Source: Vanessa cardui (taxonomy: Eukaryota > Arthropoda > Insecta > Lepidoptera > Nymphalidae). From it: DNA of 64,000 nucleotides. The notes under the pieces were generated by a model. It was given only the letters and a program-made list of their open reading frames with translations, was not told the origin of the DNA and searched no databases. The first letter of the stretch is position 1, and every line of letters begins with the position of its first letter. The translations under genes were made by a program, and so were the position numbers. Where the stretch lies: NCBI RefSeq assembly GCF_905220365.1, contig NC_061126.1, positions 6,076,001 to 6,140,000 of the forward strand. The letters run 5' to 3'. Of the stretch, positions 30,178-42,999 are shown piece after piece.

Positions 30178-33100
30178 TTAAAAATGCACGTCTCGGACGT
30201 CAGTTGGGGTGGCGGCATTACTGTGAGCCTTGTCCTGGGTCGGAGGTGGCGTCCACCCCCCCGCCTCCCGGCCTTGTCCGTTTGGGGCAGAAACGACGCG
30301 TTCTTCAATTAGTTTTTGCACCATCTCTTCGATTTGCTCCAGGCATGTTTGCAGACAATCCTATAAAACAATGAAAATTATGTTATTAATTGAATATAAT
30401 ATAAAATTTAAAAAAAAGAGTAAAAAACTTGTAGTGTTTTAATATGAAAAAACGTTATATAGATATTTACCGGGTCAATGCCAGTTAGCTCATGTAAACG
30501 CGGAAGATGTCCGTCTAATTCTAGGCCACGTAGTGCAGCAGCGATGCTGCAGGAAGCCAGAGTGCTAGCGGGGTACAAGGTGAACTCATAATCTGTAACA
30601 AGAGAAATATAATTCAAAGACTTATAAATAAAAATATTAAGTATGGATAACTGAAAATTGAAATGTTAATTGATATTTCCTGTTGCAATCTACAATGTAT
30701 TAGCATTGTTAACTACGCTACAAATACGATTGAAATAACAAATGAGCGCTTTGCCTGCATATCAGTCTAAAAGCAGGTCACGCACGCTTTGACAATGTAC
30801 AAGTGTATTTGGAGCGGATGTGAATAAGTCTATTACATAAAAATGCCGTGATTACTTCAGTGTTAATGTAGAAGGCAAATTGCTGCGACAACGACTTGCG
30901 GCTACAAAGCGCGAGTGCGAATACATTAGCGCGTAGAGGCTACACTCGTATCCGATAATGAAATGCTCTTTTCTCCTTCCCGCAGGTTGTTGGTCCCTTT
31001 CTGGAGAGTGTAGCCTCAAAGGAGCCGGCATCCGCCCTCGCGCCCGCATTCCATAGCCCGCGCCCGTTTTACTGGAATATTTCTCACGGACTTGCTTTGG
31101 CAAAACCATTATACGTATACAGATACCTCTTAAAAAGGCTCTACCGTGGACCGATTTGGGCCTGAACAGCTCGAGTTGTATTGAACAACCTGTATTTGTA
31201 CCGTAAAATAATTGGCATGTAATTAAATGTGGGGAGAAATTTCTAGACGTAAAGATAATTTAAAAATACTGCCATCGATTCGACAATTAATAATACGTTA
31301 AAATTTAGTTTTTAAGGGCCTGTGAGGAATTATCGATGACAAAGTCATTTCATACATTTTAAATACTTCATTTATATTCAAGTACGTATATTTTATCATT
31401 TTGCATGCCCGCAATGCTTATTTTTATTTGAAACGATAACACAACAGGAAAATCAGCAGAATGACCTTGGAGGGCGAATGCGTTTAAATTGGATATCTGT
31501 ACTATTTACATACTTTACTAGCAAATCTTTATTAATATATATATGTGATATTACAAAGTTCAATTTGTTTACCGTATTATGTAAAATATCTTTATATTTA
31601 AATTATTAAGAATTGCAGATAATACCTCTTCAAGAGCTCAATTCATCATTAAGTAGGTATATTCCATTATACTGCCGCAGTGTATGGATACCGAATACTC
31701 TTTCAGCATCATTTAAGATTTTTTGTGGCGGCGTACTCGAGATAAAAGGTACGAGTAGGGTAGGAACAAAACGAATGAGATGAAACAACGAGAGCGGCCG
31801 CTCATTGGAAGCATTTGCATAATCTGATGTTAATCAAACATCGAAGCCCTACCGCTTTTACCGCGCGACGACCGGTTCGGCTATTGCAACGGACAATGTG
31901 TCAGACTAAGCAATAAAAATACCCCATTTTTGCTATCGACCCCATCCTCGATTATGAGACAATATGCAAAATGTCATACCTATAGAAATGCAGGTAAAGA
32001 ATATGACATATTTAGATGAATAACTACAAACCAAAAAAGAAAAATGAGCGCAATAACGTTACAATTATTAAAATCTAATGAATGCGCGTATTACAGGATA
32101 TGAAATATAAAATTCATACAAAAGCCGCGAGCTATAAGCGTGAGCCTAACAACGATGACATAATCGTCTTATTATCCTTGAACGTGAAGTGTAGGTACCA
32201 ATAGATGTGGAAACGGTGCGGGCGGGCGCCACGACGTTCTGACTCTATTCGCAAGGTGAACGATCTCGCGAGGCCGCGCCGGTAGTACATGTATCTACGT
32301 AATGCTCACCGGAACAAATAGGTGTTCTCCGCACCTATGTTCTACGTTCCCTGTCTGTCTAACCGCTCAAATCTACCTTAATGTGAGACCGCCCGACATA
32401 CTCGTACCTGTCCGATAAGATACCTGTCTTCACGTAATCGAAGCCGCCAGTCGTCTTTTCAACTATGTCTGAATATTCTTTATAACGGTCGTTTCGTTAA
32501 TCAGGCATACTTGAAACGTTTAGGTCTTATCTTAAAATGCTAAAGACAAATTGTGTTATTTGTTCAGAAAATACTTCACGGTTATAGTAAATTGCATAAT
32601 AGAACATAAGTTTAATATCTTTAGTAAGTTATTATACATTTTCAAAAGAGTATAATTTGGGCTATTTATATAATGACACATAATGTAGGTCTGGGCGGTA
32701 TAACGAATGGTACACGAGAGTGCTACGAGATCAAAAAGCACTTATGTATTATATTTTATTTTTTCAATTTATCACGAGGCATATATGATCGTTGTATCAC
32801 ATACAGGCAGCATACGAATCAAATGGCACCCTATAATTTCTATCTTATATTTTTTTCAAAAAGGATAAGCAATTTACATTCAGCAAAACTGACTACAAAC
32901 GAGGAATATAATATGTTGAATTAGCCACTGCGTGACATGTAAGAGATGATATCTGAGGAGTGAGTGAAATAAAAGAACTGTAGCGTGAACTTCACCGACA
33001 AAAAAACAACACGACAGCGGCGGCGAACAACAAAAACCGTTGCACAAAAACATATGATCCCAGAGGGATACGGGGGGTCTGGGGGGTGCGGGGAGAAGTC

Positions 33101-36100
33101 CTGAGGCGTGCTGGAATGCGCTCGGGCGAGCGGCGTGGGAGGCGCCGCCGCCGGCGCGAGCGCACCACACACACGCGCCCTCGCCCTCACTCTACCCTCA
33201 CTGTAAACAAACCTATTCACATCTCACCGCCTCTCCGGTCCTTGCGCCCACTTTTCTTATCTTTTCTACAAGAAACGAATGTATATGCAATTTGTCCGAA
33301 ATTGCTTAAAAATATTTTTTATGCACTTGTGTTAAGACTTTCAAATAATTTCAAGTCTTAATCTGTAAGTGTGTGTAAAGCACAAGTTGCAGAACGTTGA
33401 CGATACTTTGAAAAACACAAAATACGTGGTAGAGCATAGTAACTAACGCTTTAATTAATGAAGTGATATAAAGGTCAACATTTTTTAATTTAAATGAAGA
33501 CAATAGCCATAGTACTCATCCTACCCATCTCCTAGATGTATAGAGGTTCAGTGACACATGATATTATACACATGCCGACCTAAGCGGACCCAGTGCGACA
33601 TTGTCGTGACATGACGTGCTATCGAGATGCTAATTACTGTCTACCACCGCAAACAAAAGGTTTCGAACTTAGTTGTGACGATCGCAAGTTAATTATGTAG
33701 TTTATATACCTATACTTTAATTGTTAGCTAATGTTGCTGGCAAGCGTAATCATAAAACCATTTTACGAGTCTTCATATGAATCTATCATTAAATTTACCA
33801 AAAAATAATTAAAACATACCTCTGGCTGCAAGCGCGATGAAAGTCTGAGCGTGCCTCTGGACCATTTCCGTGTTGACATGCCCTCGTAGAGGCAACCGTG
33901 ACAACAGCAGCGGCAAGAAATCGTGCGCTGTCACTCCGGCAACGTCCCATTTCAACTTAGAAAGCACCAACAGCTCCCAGCTCTGTTGACAATACAAACG
34001 TATTCATAAATACCAAAAGTAATCGTCACAAATAATTTTAATTTCGAAATGATAAAAAACGTATCATAATTATGATAAACGTAACTCTTCGCTTTGATGT
34101 TTATTAAAACTCGTGTGATACGCTTATTTGAGTTCATATAATTAATTAGTGAAAGAAAGCGTTGATCGTTTGGGACAATAATGTTGCATTCCAGCCACGA
34201 CATCCGTTGTAATCGTAAACATGCCGTTTTGCTCGACTTCCCGGAACAACGCGTAGGTAGTCCCCGAGTCCCTAGATATCGTTATGTGATCAAGCTGCTT
34301 ATCCATATCTTTTTATACATAAAATAAACACGCATTATACCGAATGAGTGTACAAAATTTGAATACCTTTATTCATATTTAAATAAAATAGTATTAGAAT
34401 TATTCATAAAAATAATATTGTAGTTAATATATATTAATACATATTTTATACATACATTTGTTTTGAGAGTATATATAAAAATAACTCCTAATTACAATAA
34501 TTCGACATTACAAACAAAAATTAAGTAAATTGTAATATTTCAACCCCTATACGCAAAATAAGCTATATATATGAATGACCAATTTTATGAATAACTTTAT
34601 TATTTTGTATTCACACAAACGCATACAAGCAAAGGCAATGCATGGCCGTTGACAGATAATACTCGATGTTTACTTAACTCAAAGGCGGGGTCGGACGCAG
34701 CAGCAAAAGTTAACTATTATGTCATTAACGATTTTATCTTCTACTCGCACTACTTTAAAGCTCAAACTCACGTGACAAAAAAAAACCTTAGAACCTATCG
34801 GTTATTGATAAGAATTGCTTGTGAATGAATGAAGTCTCATCACTGGGACTCGCACGATATAGTATCGTGTAACAGACGGTTCGCTTCATGACATTTAAGC
34901 ATCAACCTACGAAGTTAAATGGATAAATATAATTTATAATAATAATACCGAAGATATAAAGAAAAGGTGTTCGAAAGTATAATAGTTACCATGACAGTGG
35001 TATGCGGGTCGACCGCGAACTGAAAAGATTCCGTATCTCTTTTGGATTGGGGTCTTTGAAAAGCTTCGGAAACAATGAGCTCATAAACTATTCACCGCAG
35101 AATTTGCTGCCACGATGAAAACTGATATGTAGATGATCTAGACTTTTATTCAACAATGACATATGAGAATACTTTATTATAATTTGTTGAACTTTATTTA
35201 CTTGAAATCGTGCAGGATGTGAGAAAGCGGCACAGAACTCGCGACGTGCGGAATGCCATAACGTAAATTTATGGATGGTGTTCATTAGAGAAGCTTGCAA
35301 GGCGGCCTGGCTATGGCGGCAGCAGTTATCGAACCGCGTTACAGCCAATAAAGTGAGCTATGCAAACAGCCCTCGCCCGCGACACATTCTGAATTCCACG
35401 GTTGGTTCCCATGCTTTATCCAATTTCATTGAGCGGTGTGACTACGCTATATTATAGTCGTGCAATAAATACAGTAACATAACGCTACATAGCATAAAAT
35501 ATTTAAAATTAAATAGAATCTTGAAACTAATTTAAGTTAAATTAAATATAATTAATTTTTTTAATCCATGTTCGTTCTCCCGCTACGCATTGATATGACT
35601 AGCCCATCCCATCAATCGGAATAGTATCGAGGAGGCATGAATGCTTAAGTTACCTTGGGTATATTCTTTACAACGTGATATGCATACTACTATAGTAAGT
35701 CTTACGTAATATATTATAGCGGCAAATTCCTGTAAATTGATATAGTTGCTGAATTGACTTGCAAAGGCTAACTGACATTTAAATCAGTCGAGTAGTTATA
35801 GTGTATAATAAGACTGTTTTCAACCTTAAAATTGATTTACTTTGACTTGACTTTATTGTATTTTAAATTGTTTTATATTTTGTACGAAGCTTAAAGCGTA
35901 ATCTAAAGCTTTGAGGTTACATGTCGCACATTTTTAACCACAAAAATTCAAACTTTATAACGACATGGCAAACGCCCGCATATAAAGTGAACTATTCAAA
36001 GGGTAAATTTAAATTTTATTACCTTCTAGAGAATTAACAACAATATTTTCAATTATAGTAATGGGGAGAAGTAAACTCATTTTTTATTTTTCTTTATATC

Positions 36101-39100
36101 GTTCTATAGTTCTTCAAGTATTAATTAATATTAAAATGTTTCAATATATTATTTTCAGTTTTTTTTAATAAACTGGTGTAATATACACGACGATGTGATT
36201 ATTATGAGAGCCGGTGATTATTATAACGAATTGTAATGGCTACAGTCGGCGAAGTCTTTGGCAAACATCAGTGTAGACGAGGCCACATCTTGATTGGAAT
36301 GCGACTGGTTCTCGTCACCCCTTCCCCTCTACTCTTCCCAATACTCCGGCGACTGTACTCGTGGGAAATAATAAGAAGAAAGTATAATGGAAATGGAATA
36401 ACCAAACAGAACAAAGACCTTTTTTATTGTAACATTCTCTTACGTGTTTATTTTGAAAATACAGATGACAAAAGGGCACAAGGTTGAATCCATAGAGATA
36501 GGTTTTGTTTAAGCTAGCGGGAGATATATTATTTGCGCCGGAAACAAAGGTATCCCAGCCGTGAGATTGACAAACATACATTCGCCATTTAGCTGAGAAA
36601 ATCTTTGTATGCTTCAATGTGCAAATAATACTATTTGTAATCTACAAAATGTGCGAGAGCCATGTTTGTTGTTTAATATAATCAATTCGTAATTACGACG
36701 ACAAATAGAATTTCCTTATTCGCGAATGAGGAAACTGGAGCAATACAATAATTAAATATTACCTACATTATCATAAGCATGCTACGTGAATGCATGTATG
36801 TATAATTTCCCAAAACGAATATGTAACTAACCTATCTCAACAATAATAAAAAATGTTAATTCTCAATTTTAATTGTTATGACTTTATACTTTGAAGTTTT
36901 GTTTGTTTAAGAATTTGGGCGCATTATTTTATTTTTAAATATTGTTTTTATTTTATGTATGAACGATAGAATCCAGTAACCTTTGACTCTTTATTTCTTT
37001 ATCACGAACTGCGTAAGATAAAATTGCTATGAGCAATATTTGTGCCGGTCTCTAATAACATTTTAATATTTATACTATACTTTCACAAATTTATACGAGT
37101 AAAAGAGGACGTGACAACAACTACGTCTTTTTTATTTTTATCAATGAACGGTTTCGTCGAATATAGGCGGCAATCTTAAGTAGTTCTCATTAAAGAAAGA
37201 CACACGAGTTGTGTTATTGAATTTTCTTTTGACAAAGCTGTACGACAGCTCATAAAATAATGCTTCAATTATAATAAACGTACTGTGAATGTGAGAATGC
37301 ACAGGTTTTATGATCGGGCAAAGAGCGCGGGAACCCAGTATTAAGACTGGCACGGATGCCGGAGCGCGCATGGTCTTTTTGCTTATTTCTACCCCGGTTT
37401 GCTTTGAGCTGCACAATCAACGTTATAACCCTGGCCCACGCGAGCAAGCAGACGTTGTGGTTATATCGAAATCATTTTGAGCTAGGTATTTTTAATATGC
37501 GCCATTAGCATAAAATATTAGTTGGTATGTAGGGGGTTACGGTTGTAGCTTCCTATCCGACACACTTGGATGAACTCCCATAAGATGAGCGTAATTTTAT
37601 ATGCATTGAGTGTGACGGCGCCGTTATTACAGGTTAAGCTATTATTTTTTTTAATATTCCCATGCAGACAGTACGCCGGGTAACCAATATAAATGATTTT
37701 ATATAGTAAATATACTTTCCGCTCGGTGTACTTATGCTATCTGTTCAATACTACCTGTCTACGAATAAACGTAGAGGCGCTACGACATTGCTACGTAACG
37801 TATAGCGATTTGTAATTTTACGAAAGCGATCTTTAAATGTTTCATAAACTGTGTATTTAGCTTTATATTCTTAGAAAAAAACTCATTATTTCTTTGATTA
37901 AAACAAAACAGTTTAAAATGGAAAAATTAAAAGAAATTTAGTGTGGGTAACGTTGATATAGACGATTTAATATTATTTATGCATCACAAGCAGAATATAG
38001 TCAAACAATAGACATCGTTTTATGGAGCAAAGAGCTGTAAATTATTAGTCAGCGCTAGATCTTGATTATCATCACGTTTCGAGTAGGTATCGCACTGGCA
38101 TCCTTTTCTTAAGGTCGAAACACGCTCACGGGCGTTAAAAAACGAATCATTTAAAAATAGTCAATTGAATTTGCCATTTCATGTGTCTTATATTATCAGA
38201 TAGTTCGCACTAGTGATGTGACAAACAAGCAAGGTTAGCGGCGGTCGCGGGCGTGAGAAAAAATAAACGGCGTACTTCGCCTGTAATTGGCCTGATTGAA
38301 ACGCGCTTCTCGTTCGGCGGTGTTTCCGAGAAGGCTGTCGGCTCGTTAGGGGACACTGTCCGCAGGGCAGCCCTCCTCCCAGACCGCTCCCTACCGCATT
38401 CTTCATCAACCAGAACGATCTTGCTCTAAACGTTTTTTCATTACCACAAAATACAATGAAGTGGTAATCTTTGACGAAATTTCGTGTCACAGACGTTGTA
38501 CATCTCTAAAGATATTTGATACAAGTTTTAAAATATGAAGTTAGTTCAATAAGACGGTTCGGGAAATGTTTTATGTTATGTGACTTTATAATTTGATAAG
38601 TTACAAATTAAGGGGAAAGAACAAGTGTCATTGAATGCATTTAAAAAAAACAGGTCGAGTAAATGTGACGCACAAAGATGTGCGGTGCACTTATTATCTA
38701 CTGAACGATTGGCGCTTGGGGCCCCGTCGGGTGGCCGCGACGCGCCCGAAATGCAACAGACATCGACTCAGTGTAATATGAATGTAAATAGCAAAACATT
38801 TTCCCTCTGTTCTCATATTTCAATCAAGCTATTAATATTTGGAAAATGCTACACACTTCAAGATTTCATTTGTTGGTATTAATTACCTAAAAAATATTAA
38901 ATCTGCGTAGCCTGTAAATATAACTGTACTAATAAATTACGTAATTGAAACTAATGACAATGATAACGAAAACATACTGCCAATTCGCGCTTACACGCTG
39001 ATACAAAGTGAGCTATTTCGAAAGTAAACGAATGCCAACGCCCTTAGGAATTAAGAACCATACACGGCACTAGACTACATTCACAAATGTGGCAACCTCA

Positions 39101-42100
39101 CACTGCACCTTAACTTAGAGCTCAAAAATATAACGAAGATGTATACATATACAATGAATCGCAAATCAATTAATATATTACTAAATCTTTAAAATGTATA
39201 ATTATCATTGCCCTCTAGACCAAAGAACGAATTGCGCTCAACTGCGACTTTGTCCTACACCTTAAGACAAAATATTTTGAGATTACTAATAATAAACGTT
39301 TATTTATATGTATCTTTTACCTCTTCTGAATCATGTGTGACACATACTTATTTTTGGATAGATGTATTTTTAAAGTATTCATAGTTGTAAACTTCGTAAG
39401 ATATTTGGGAACAGTAAAGGTTGACCTTAGTGCATAGTGATGCTATGTGGTCTTAAAAAGTATTTTGAAATGTACGTAAAACCGTTATTGGTGGAATTGA
39501 GCCGTCGTAAATCTGGAATTCCAATCTCCACGCTCGTTGAGAGGCGAGGTTGTTAGAAATCAGCGGAGTAAAGCGACACGAAAGCGTCTGCCAGCTTCTT
39601 TAGCGCGCCACGATCGCATCACCATGCAACGTGCTTGCAGACTAACTTAATAACTTATGTACCGATATTTAAAACACAATTGTAACCATTATATCCTATT
39701 GCAAAAAAAAATCTAAATTATCTCTAGCTGAGTTAAGTAATATGAAATATCACACATGTAACGTATATGTATATGAGCTAAAGAACGATTTTAATATGTA
39801 CTTGACGTAAGTATTTGGATACAGCTATGACGTGATCTATGTTTAAATTATTACTTTACGATTTCTTCTATACGCACCGAAATACAGTTTAATTACAACA
39901 AAAAGTTTGAATTCATTGTTACAATATATTATTTTATAATGTATGAAATATTGAGTAACTTACACAGAGGTCTGTGAGCGTGATGCTGTTGGCAGTGTAG
40001 AACACCAGCAGTTCAGCGGGCAGGCCGCGAGAACTCGGTTCTCGTAGCTTAGATGCGAGCAGCAAACAGGCGGTTCCCAAGAGTTGTAATTGGCTCTTCC
40101 CGACCATACATGTACTCAGAAATCTATCCAAGTACGAAATCGCCAAAGGGAAGACTTCTTCTTGACAACTTTGGTCTTCACACACCTGGAAAGGTATCAG
40201 TAGTCAGTCTATTTTATAAAGTGTCGTGTATTCTTAGAAATATCAAAACCGCGGCACACCCAGTACTGAGTTTATCATCCGGAGTTCCTGATAACCTATA
40301 TATTTCATAAATTGTAATACATACATATTGCGATAATACAAAGCGCATTACTTTCCTACTTGTTGAGTTTCTTATCGACAACGGTTATTGAACGTTATTC
40401 GGTAAACAGTTTTCAACTTATAACAAAACCTAAGTATTTGTAATATGTAACGTGTAACTATAACGGACAATTTGCAGTAAAAGATAGAAAGAGTATTAGT
40501 TTCTGAAAGTTGCTGTTACGAAACTAAGTAAATACAGGAATTTATCGAAAGGTACTGGGAGTGAAAGCAGATGACACTGTAATGAACTAGTTATTCAGTA
40601 AGCGGAGAATGTCACGAGAGCCGTAATTTATCCTCGCATAGTTTCGCACGGTGTAATTCGAGAGCCCGGATTCTGATTCTATTATAGCGTTAAGAAAACA
40701 TGCGCATCCCATGGCCGTCTCAGCTGAGTGTCTCACGCTCATGGACCTGTCAGCTGATTAACGTATGTAACAACGAAACAGGCCATTGTTCTGTTACGAA
40801 CTTCCTACTTAGCGCTAGCGCACATGCAACGCTCTGTAAACTATGTGACAAAACGAATGCGATATCGCTGTAATGTTAGAAATTCCCGTGACTTCTGATA
40901 TAAATAGTAACAAAAGAAAATTATTTCTAATTTAGTTTTGAGCTGGATATTACATATGTATATGTATGCTACTTAATTTTTTCGGTTTTCAATCGTTAGC
41001 TGAAAACTTTTTAAATGTATTTTATAACAATGTGTATTATGCATACATATACATCAATGATAAAAACAATTAAACAAGTTAAACATTGGCTGAGGACATC
41101 GGTTGTACTTTGAGACTGAACTTGAATGTTAATAATTGTAGTAACGATGTCAGTGACCTCACATCCACGGGAGTTGTTTCGGTCTGCTTGTGCTGAAATT
41201 TGGTAGGTATGCAACTGGTTTAGACGGTACGTAACCACGAGGTGTCGGTAAACTCTGTAAAGTAGGAGGCACATGCGCATTGCGCCGCCATTGCGCTGAG
41301 TGACGTCAGCAACCGTCGCGCTCGCTGCCCGAACCCCACGTGGCCGAGCTCGATTTTACAGCTGATTGGTTACAAACGCCCTCAAATTTCTAATCTATTT
41401 TTTCATTTTACTTATTTATTTTTTAAGTATGTAATATACACCCGGTCAAAAAGTTGTATAACTTTACCGAGTTAATGAATTAACGCAAACAAAAAAACAA
41501 ATATTATTCATATAAACTAAAGTGACTTTTCTAATAATTTTTATAAAACGTTAATTTTGTACAATCGTATGTTTATGTGATATTAACGAGAGATAGTGCG
41601 CGTCCGGCGTCAGCTGTGTGCGTGTCAAAATCAGCTGATTATTCAAATAGAACGAGCGAGTCGCATCGGTCGGCGACCGCCTGCGCGTTCCGGCCGGGGG
41701 CCCCTCGCGCGCCTCTCTACCCGACTCCCGAGCAAGCGCTATGTACCACTACTTTCCAATGATTAAAATACAATACTTTTAGCGATTTATTCTGGTAAAG
41801 TTAATAACATACGAGTTAATTGCACCATATTTTAAAACAAAACATTGATATCAATATTAAAAAATATCATAGACATACCCTTTCTCATTATTTGCAATGT
41901 TCAGACGTATGATAAGCAACTTTTATACGAAGAAAACAAAACCTTCATTTTATTGATTCCAATAGGAATCACATTCAAAGATAACGAAAACTTAATCAGC
42001 TGATCGTGTAAACAAAGAAAGAATGTGACACTGTTATTCTGGTACCGCTTCAAAATAACGAACTAATCAAAAAGTTTACCTTTAAATTGTAAATACTTTT

Positions 42101-42543
42101 TAGATACAGATTTTTATGGTCGTTGGGTGAGCGAGTGGCGAAAGAGCATACATAAGCCATGGTTGCAGCCGCTGGTTAAGAGACCCTACACGTGGTTGAG
42201 TGGTGAGTAACAAAATGGCGAACGGTCGACGAGGCGGCGAATGAGTGGTGGCCGACCGGGCGGTGTGGGCGCGGCATGCGCGTGCGACGCATCACACGGG
42301 TGCGCTCACCTCTAGCATCCACTCGGCGACGAGCCGGCGCATGTGGGGAGTGATCTCGGTCTGCACGGTGCCGAAGTAGTTAGCAGTTACGGCGTAACGC
42401 TCCTCGGTGCGCAACAAGTTGTCGAGCACGCGGCGGCGCAGCAGCACCGGGTCGGAGGCAGCAGCGGCCGGCGCCGGCGCCGGCCCGACCCGTGCGCTCT
42501 CAGCGCTCCCGGGGCTTACACGCTCCGCACACAGCAGCTCCAT
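30178..42543 (-). CDS. CycD: G1/S-specific cyclin D
   Basis: D-type cyclin, the partner of CDK4/6 that phosphorylates Rb-family proteins in G1. Minus-strand exons: 42310-42543, 39964-40185, 33820-33982, 30471-30592, 30178-30360; 924 nt, 307 residues. Phases agree throughout. The N-terminus MELLCAE holds an LxCxE Rb-binding motif at residues 3-7. The cyclin box starts near residue 45 (RRRVLDNLLRTEERY, HMRRLVAEWMLE joined to VCEDQSCQEEVFPLAISYLD), then LLLASKLRE and the C-terminal fold (SWELLVLSKLKWDVAGVTAH, RHAQTFIALAAR, YPASTLASCSIAAAL). The protein ends ATPTDVRDVHF: Thr298 corresponds to human cyclin D1 Thr286 in the phosphodegron. The start codon at 42543 is preceded by an in-frame TAA. Introns are 2.1, 6.0, 3.2 and 0.1 kb. 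Confidence 0.95.
30593..33819 (-). other. CycD intron 3 with GC-rich islands
   Basis: No exon or repeat found. GC-rich patches lie near 30,890-31,090, 32,210-32,300 and 33,060-33,190, the last with a G-quadruplex motif. An octamer-like ATTTGCAT occurs at 31813-31820. Confidence 0.55.
33065..33093 (+). promoter_or_regulatory. G-quadruplex motif in CycD intron 3
   Basis: Four G-runs (3, 6, 6 and 4 bases) separated by loops of 5, 3 and 3 bases on the plus strand, which is the non-template-complement side for CycD. It fits the standard G3+N1-7 pattern. Confidence 0.7.
33983..39963 (-). other. CycD intron 2
   Basis: A 6-kb intron. Several short open frames (for example 35275-35457 and 38188-38490) show no homology I recognise and no exon-like splice sites. 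Moderately GC-rich patches at 38,210-38,400 and 39,520-39,630 could be regulatory. Confidence 0.55.
41301..41342. promoter_or_regulatory. Palindromic CRE and CACGTG E-box in CycD intron 1
   Basis: TGACGTCA at 41301-41308 and CACGTG at 41337-41342, preceded by a GC-rich TGCGCATTGCGC stretch at 41273-41284. This looks like a compact regulatory element or secondary promoter about 1 kb downstream of CycD exon 1. Confidence 0.5.
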
Positions 42544-42860
42544 GGCACACCGCACAGCGGCTTATGTATGGCTCGCTTGCTTCGCGTGTCGCGTTGTAAT
42601 GTTGTCGCTTACAGCTGATCGAGCGCACCGAGCGGAAGCCGAGCGAGTACGTTGTGATGCTTCGGCGGCGAGAGCCTGAGTCACAGTGATCGGCGGGCGC
42701 CCGTACCCGTACCGACCGGCGAACATATGATCGGCGGGGCGCGGGGCGCGGGGCCACGAGCCGCCTGTGAGGCCCGCACGCAGGTTTCTCCCGATTCGAC
42801 GTTCGAATAATAATACATAACACGTTTTCTTGCTCGCTCACACTCTTTCGTGATTCTTGC
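42544..42860 (-). promoter_or_regulatory. CycD: GC-rich 5' region of CycD
   Basis: CpG-rich stretch directly upstream of the CycD start codon, standing out from AT-rich surroundings. Likely holds the 5'UTR and core promoter; the transcription start cannot be placed from sequence. Further 5'UTR exons upstream cannot be excluded. Confidence 0.6.
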
Positions 42861-42999
42861 CTCTCGTTCTAGTATTTACAAAATGAGATGGATTCCACGG
42901 ACTGATTATAAAAGTGACCATACGACCACAATACCTATCTGTCGATAGATACCTATTTTAATTATAGATTGGTTACTTATCCTTTTAAATTACCCACAA

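Noticed and set aside
33086..33361. Arg-rich open frame near the G-quadruplex
   Set aside because: A composition effect of the GC island; no splice context and no recognisable product.
42343..42841. Plus- and minus-strand frames overlapping CycD exon 1 and its upstream region
   Set aside because: Shifted frames of a GC-rich exon and 5' region; the cyclin frame is clear.
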